From Algoriphagus zhangzhouensis (GTDB lineage Bacteria; Bacteroidota; Bacteroidia; Cytophagales; Cyclobacteriaceae), in assembly GCF_900148515.1 (NCBI RefSeq), contig NZ_FRXN01000007.1, positions 1-64,000 of the forward strand: DNA of 64,000 nt, given 5' to 3'. The notes beneath the pieces were generated by a model. The model worked only from the letters and a program-made list of their open reading frames with translations, did not search any database and was not told where the DNA came from. Position numbers and translations under genes: made by a program. Below, one piece after another: positions 62,019 through 64,000 of the stretch. Position 1 is the stretch's first letter, and each line of letters begins with the position of its first letter.

Positions 62019-62648
62019 ATGAAAACCTGGAAGGTATTTAGCCTACTAGTCATCAGTGCAATTGCATTTTGGCAATGTCAACCATCTGGCTCAAAAAACA
62101 GCGAGCCGCTACCAAAATTGGGAAATTGGCACGTCGAAGACAATGGAGACACTGTTTACCATCAAATCGCCCAATTCGAATTTGTGAACCAAGTTGGAAA
62201 GACAGTCACAAATGCTGATGTGGAAGGAAAAGTTTATGTGGCAGATTTCTTTTTCACTACTTGCCCGACTATCTGTCCAATTATGAAAAAGGAAATGCTT
62301 CGCGTGTACGATGCATATAAGGACAATCCAAATTTTAAGATTTTGAGTCACTCCATAGATCCTACTTACGATACTCAAGAGGTATTGAAGGATTATGCTG
62401 AGAAATTGGGGATTGAAGATGCAAATACCTGGAACTTCTTGACTGGTGAGCCACAAAAAATCTATGAAATTGGGCAAACTAGCTATTTGACAACCGCTCA
62501 GGAGGACCAAAAAGAACCTGGAGGATTTCTCCATTCAGGTGCATTTGTTTTAGTCGATCAAGAAGGACATATCAGAGGTGTTTATGATGGCACCAAAGAA
62601 GATCAGGTGACGAGATTGATCAATGACATACCTAAAATCCTCAAGTAA
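62019..62648 (+). CDS. SCO1/SenC family copper chaperone lipoprotein
   Basis: A 209-residue thioredoxin-fold lipoprotein (lipobox FWQC, Cys20). The copper site is complete: Cys82 and Cys86 in TTCPTICP and the distal His in FLHSGAFV. SCO proteins deliver copper to the CuA centre of cytochrome c oxidase. Its stop and the start of the cytochrome c gene share a base (TAATG), so the two are coupled. No oxidase subunit is in the window. Confidence 0.93.
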   Translation: MKTWKVFSLLVISAIAFWQCQPSGSKNSEPLPKLGNWHVEDNGDTVYHQIAQFEFVNQVGKTVTNADVEGKVYVADFFFTTCPTICPIMKKEMLRVYDAYKDNPNFKILSHSIDPTYDTQEVLKDYAEKLGIEDANTWNFLTGEPQKIYEIGQTSYLTTAQEDQKEPGGFLHSGAFVLVDQEGHIRGVYDGTKEDQVTRLINDIPKILK

Positions 62649-63100
62649 TGCGTTGGATTCCAGCAGCTATTTTATGCCTGACTTTTGGATTCTCATGTGC
62701 TCCAAAATCCACCAATGAGGAAAATGCCCTTGCTCAAATTTCAGATCCTGAGATCATGAAATATGCGGTGGATGGCAAAAGACTCTACGAAAACCACTGT
62801 GGAAACTGCCATCAAAACGATGGGAAGGGTTTGGGAAAATTAATCCCCCCATTACGAGAGGCTGATTATTTCAAAGAAAGCGTTCACAGATCCATTTGGA
62901 TCATGAAGCATGGCCAAAAAGGAGAGATTACAGTTAATGGACAGGTTTATAATCAAGATATGCCTTCAAGTCCACAACTTACTCCTTTGGAAATAGCTCA
63001 AATAAGCACGTATGTATTTAATATTTGGGGAATGGATGAAGGAATTATCACGTCCTCAGATGTAGAAAAATATCTGAGAGAAAGACCAGTTAATTATTAA
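62648..63100 (+). CDS. Single-haem c-type cytochrome lipoprotein
   Basis: A 150-residue class I cytochrome c. Lipobox FSCAP (Cys17); haem-binding CGNCH at 51-55; a probable Met ligand in QDMPSS near residue 107; C-terminal helix LTPLEIAQISTYVFNIWG. It would carry electrons in the periplasm, anchored to a membrane. Coupled to the SCO gene. Its stop codon overlaps the stop of the opposing coiled-coil lipoprotein gene. Confidence 0.92.
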   Translation: MRWIPAAILCLTFGFSCAPKSTNEENALAQISDPEIMKYAVDGKRLYENHCGNCHQNDGKGLGKLIPPLREADYFKESVHRSIWIMKHGQKGEITVNGQVYNQDMPSSPQLTPLEIAQISTYVFNIWGMDEGIITSSDVEKYLRERPVNY

Positions 63101-63519
63101 TTATTCAGTTCCTTTTCTGCCTTTTCCAAAGCAGCCTTCATTTGCTCATTCACTTTAGTCACTTTCACCATTTGCTCCTCTAAATCCGCTTTCACCACTT
63201 CGGCAGTACGATCTCCATCTTCAGATTCATATTGATGCATCCAATCGAACATAGCTTCATAAGCCTGATCTAGATCATAAGCCACAGCCTTCAAAGTCTG
63301 AACTTTCAAGGTGTCAATACTTTCTTCAGATTCTAACTCTTTGACTTGATCTAACGCCTTTTTTTCCAGAGACTTTATTTTACCCATCATAGGCATTACT
63401 TCATCATGAACTCCAACTACCTCTTCTCTTAATTTCCTGTTCTCTTCCTTTAGATTTGGGCCACAGGAGTTTAGAAAAACAATCATTGTTAAAATGAAAA
63501 AGGGAATTGATCTCTTCAT
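63097..63519 (-). CDS. Coiled-coil lipoprotein of unknown function
   Basis: A 140-residue lipoprotein (lipobox FLNSCG, Cys19) that is almost wholly helical and charged, with heptad-like patterns at about 22-60 and 105-140. No family with known function was recognised. A -7-like TACCTTTA (63540-63547, minus strand) lies 21 bases before the start. It overlaps the cytochrome c gene tail to tail by four bases. Confidence 0.72.
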   Translation of the reverse strand: MKRSIPFFILTMIVFLNSCGPNLKEENRKLREEVVGVHDEVMPMMGKIKSLEKKALDQVKELESEESIDTLKVQTLKAVAYDLDQAYEAMFDWMHQYESEDGDRTAEVVKADLEEQMVKVTKVNEQMKAALEKAEKELNN

Positions 63520-63742
63520 GATATTTGGTAAATTTTCAATAAAGGTACTATTTTTTCACATTTAAGTCTTATTTAGACATTCAATAAAATTGAATTCCTA
63601 CAATTTCTTACCCCCCCTATTTTCAGTATAAACCGACTCCTCAAAAGATATTTAAATAGGCCATGAAGTGATTAATAGGCCTTTGATTTTGACTTAGAAA
63701 AAATGATTCCCTAAAAGGTATAAATCAGGCATTTGCTATCTA

Positions 63743-63775
63743 TTGAATATGCTTCCAAGGAGATCACTAACTTTG
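63743..63775 (+). promoter_or_regulatory. Candidate promoter of the DEAD-box helicase gene
   Basis: TTG (63743-63745), 22 bases, then TAACTTTG (63768-63775), a full -7 match. The ATG follows 15 bases later. Confidence 0.55.
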
Positions 63776-63790
63776 TAAAAAAATCTCTCC

Positions 63791-64000
63791 ATGAATTTTG
63801 CCGATTTAGGTTTTTCCAAAGAAATCCTGACCGCGATTAATCGCGCCGAATATCAAGCTCCCTACCCTATCCAGACCCAAGCAATTCCTTCGGTTCTCAA
63901 AGGAAAAGATCTGCTGGGTTTAGCTCCAACAGGCTCGGGAAAAACTGCGGCTTACATATTGCCAATCCTCGAGAGGTTCTTAAAAAAATCACCTTCAAAA
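63791..64000 (+). CDS. DEAD-box RNA helicase, N-terminal part (cut by window edge)
   Basis: The first 70 codons of a gene that runs past the right edge. The start MNFADLGFSKEILTAI is followed by the Q motif (YQAPYPIQTQAIP) and motif I APTGSGKT, so it is an ATP-dependent RNA helicase of the RhlE/CsdA type involved in RNA remodelling. The DEAD motif lies beyond the window. The start fits the family and a promoter lies right before it. Confidence 0.9.
   Translation, partial: MNFADLGFSKEILTAINRAEYQAPYPIQTQAIPSVLKGKDLLGLAPTGSGKTAAYILPILERFLKKSPSK

Noticed and set aside
1..64000. CRISPR arrays, insertion sequences, prophage or integrative elements
   Set aside because: No regularly spaced repeats, transposase, integrase or phage genes were seen on reading both strands.

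Overview
The window is a stretch of chromosome from a member of the Bacteroidota, most likely order Cytophagales (Algoriphagus/Cyclobacteriaceae-like; this placement is an inference from gene content, not from a marker tree). The evidence is AT-rich DNA, several promoters of the Bacteroidota type (TTTG or TTG, about 19-22 bp, then TAnnTTTG), no consistent Shine-Dalgarno sites, a SusC/SusD pair, CarboxypepD-type TonB receptors, a PorP/SprF protein beside a type IX secretion cargo, and DUF4249. No insertion sequence, prophage, CRISPR array or integrase was seen. The window reads as core chromosome with a few lineage-specific blocks.

Layout. 1-345: two tandem leftward promoters and a boxA site, read here as the leader of an rRNA operon whose 16S gene lies just outside the left edge. 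0.5-3.9 kb: porP/sprF-like gene and its lectin/PKD cargo with a type B sorting domain. 4-8.5 kb (minus strand): spoT, fur, a STAS gene and purA. 8.6 kb: tRNA-Leu(UAG). 8.8-27 kb: a dense set of protein-quality genes (tig, clpP, clpX, two htrA, hsp20, hslU, lon, rseP) mixed with dxr, a MscS channel, cspA, sixA and a short-chain reductase. 27-32.4 kb: an outer-envelope operon of a TonB receptor, a DUF4249 lipoprotein and a plug-domain protein without a barrel. 32.4-37 kb: SusD/SusC without enzymes. 37.5-39.3 kb: an orphan HI0074-like gene and dnaA. 39.7-43.2 kb: methylmalonyl-CoA mutase small and large subunits. 43.3-45.2 kb: a DUF389 membrane protein with a lipid-kinase-like N-terminus. 45.2-49.6 kb: a tight operon of esterase, CitMHS transporter, AtuA and AtuA-like protein. 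50.6-52.5 kb: ferredoxin, ferredoxin reductase and MarR. 52.6-59.1 kb: vitamin B12 uptake (btuFCD divergent from a cobalamin riboswitch, btuB and btuG). 59.3-61.4 kb: meaB operon. 61.5-63.1 kb: hemJ, a SCO protein and a cytochrome c. The right edge cuts a DEAD-box helicase gene.

How the genes fit together. Cobalamin import (BtuB/BtuG in the outer membrane, BtuFCD in the inner membrane), the B12-dependent methylmalonyl-CoA mutase and its chaperone GTPase MeaB lie within about 22 kb and form one functional theme. The second theme is proteostasis: cytoplasmic proteases and unfoldases (ClpXP, HslU, Lon), ribosome-bound trigger factor, small heat-shock protein, periplasmic HtrA proteases and the RseP site-2 protease within 18 kb. 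The least explained blocks are the TonB receptor/DUF4249/plug operon, the esterase-CitMHS-AtuA operon, the DAGK-like/DUF389 fusion and the orphan HI0074-like protein that has lost its motif histidine.
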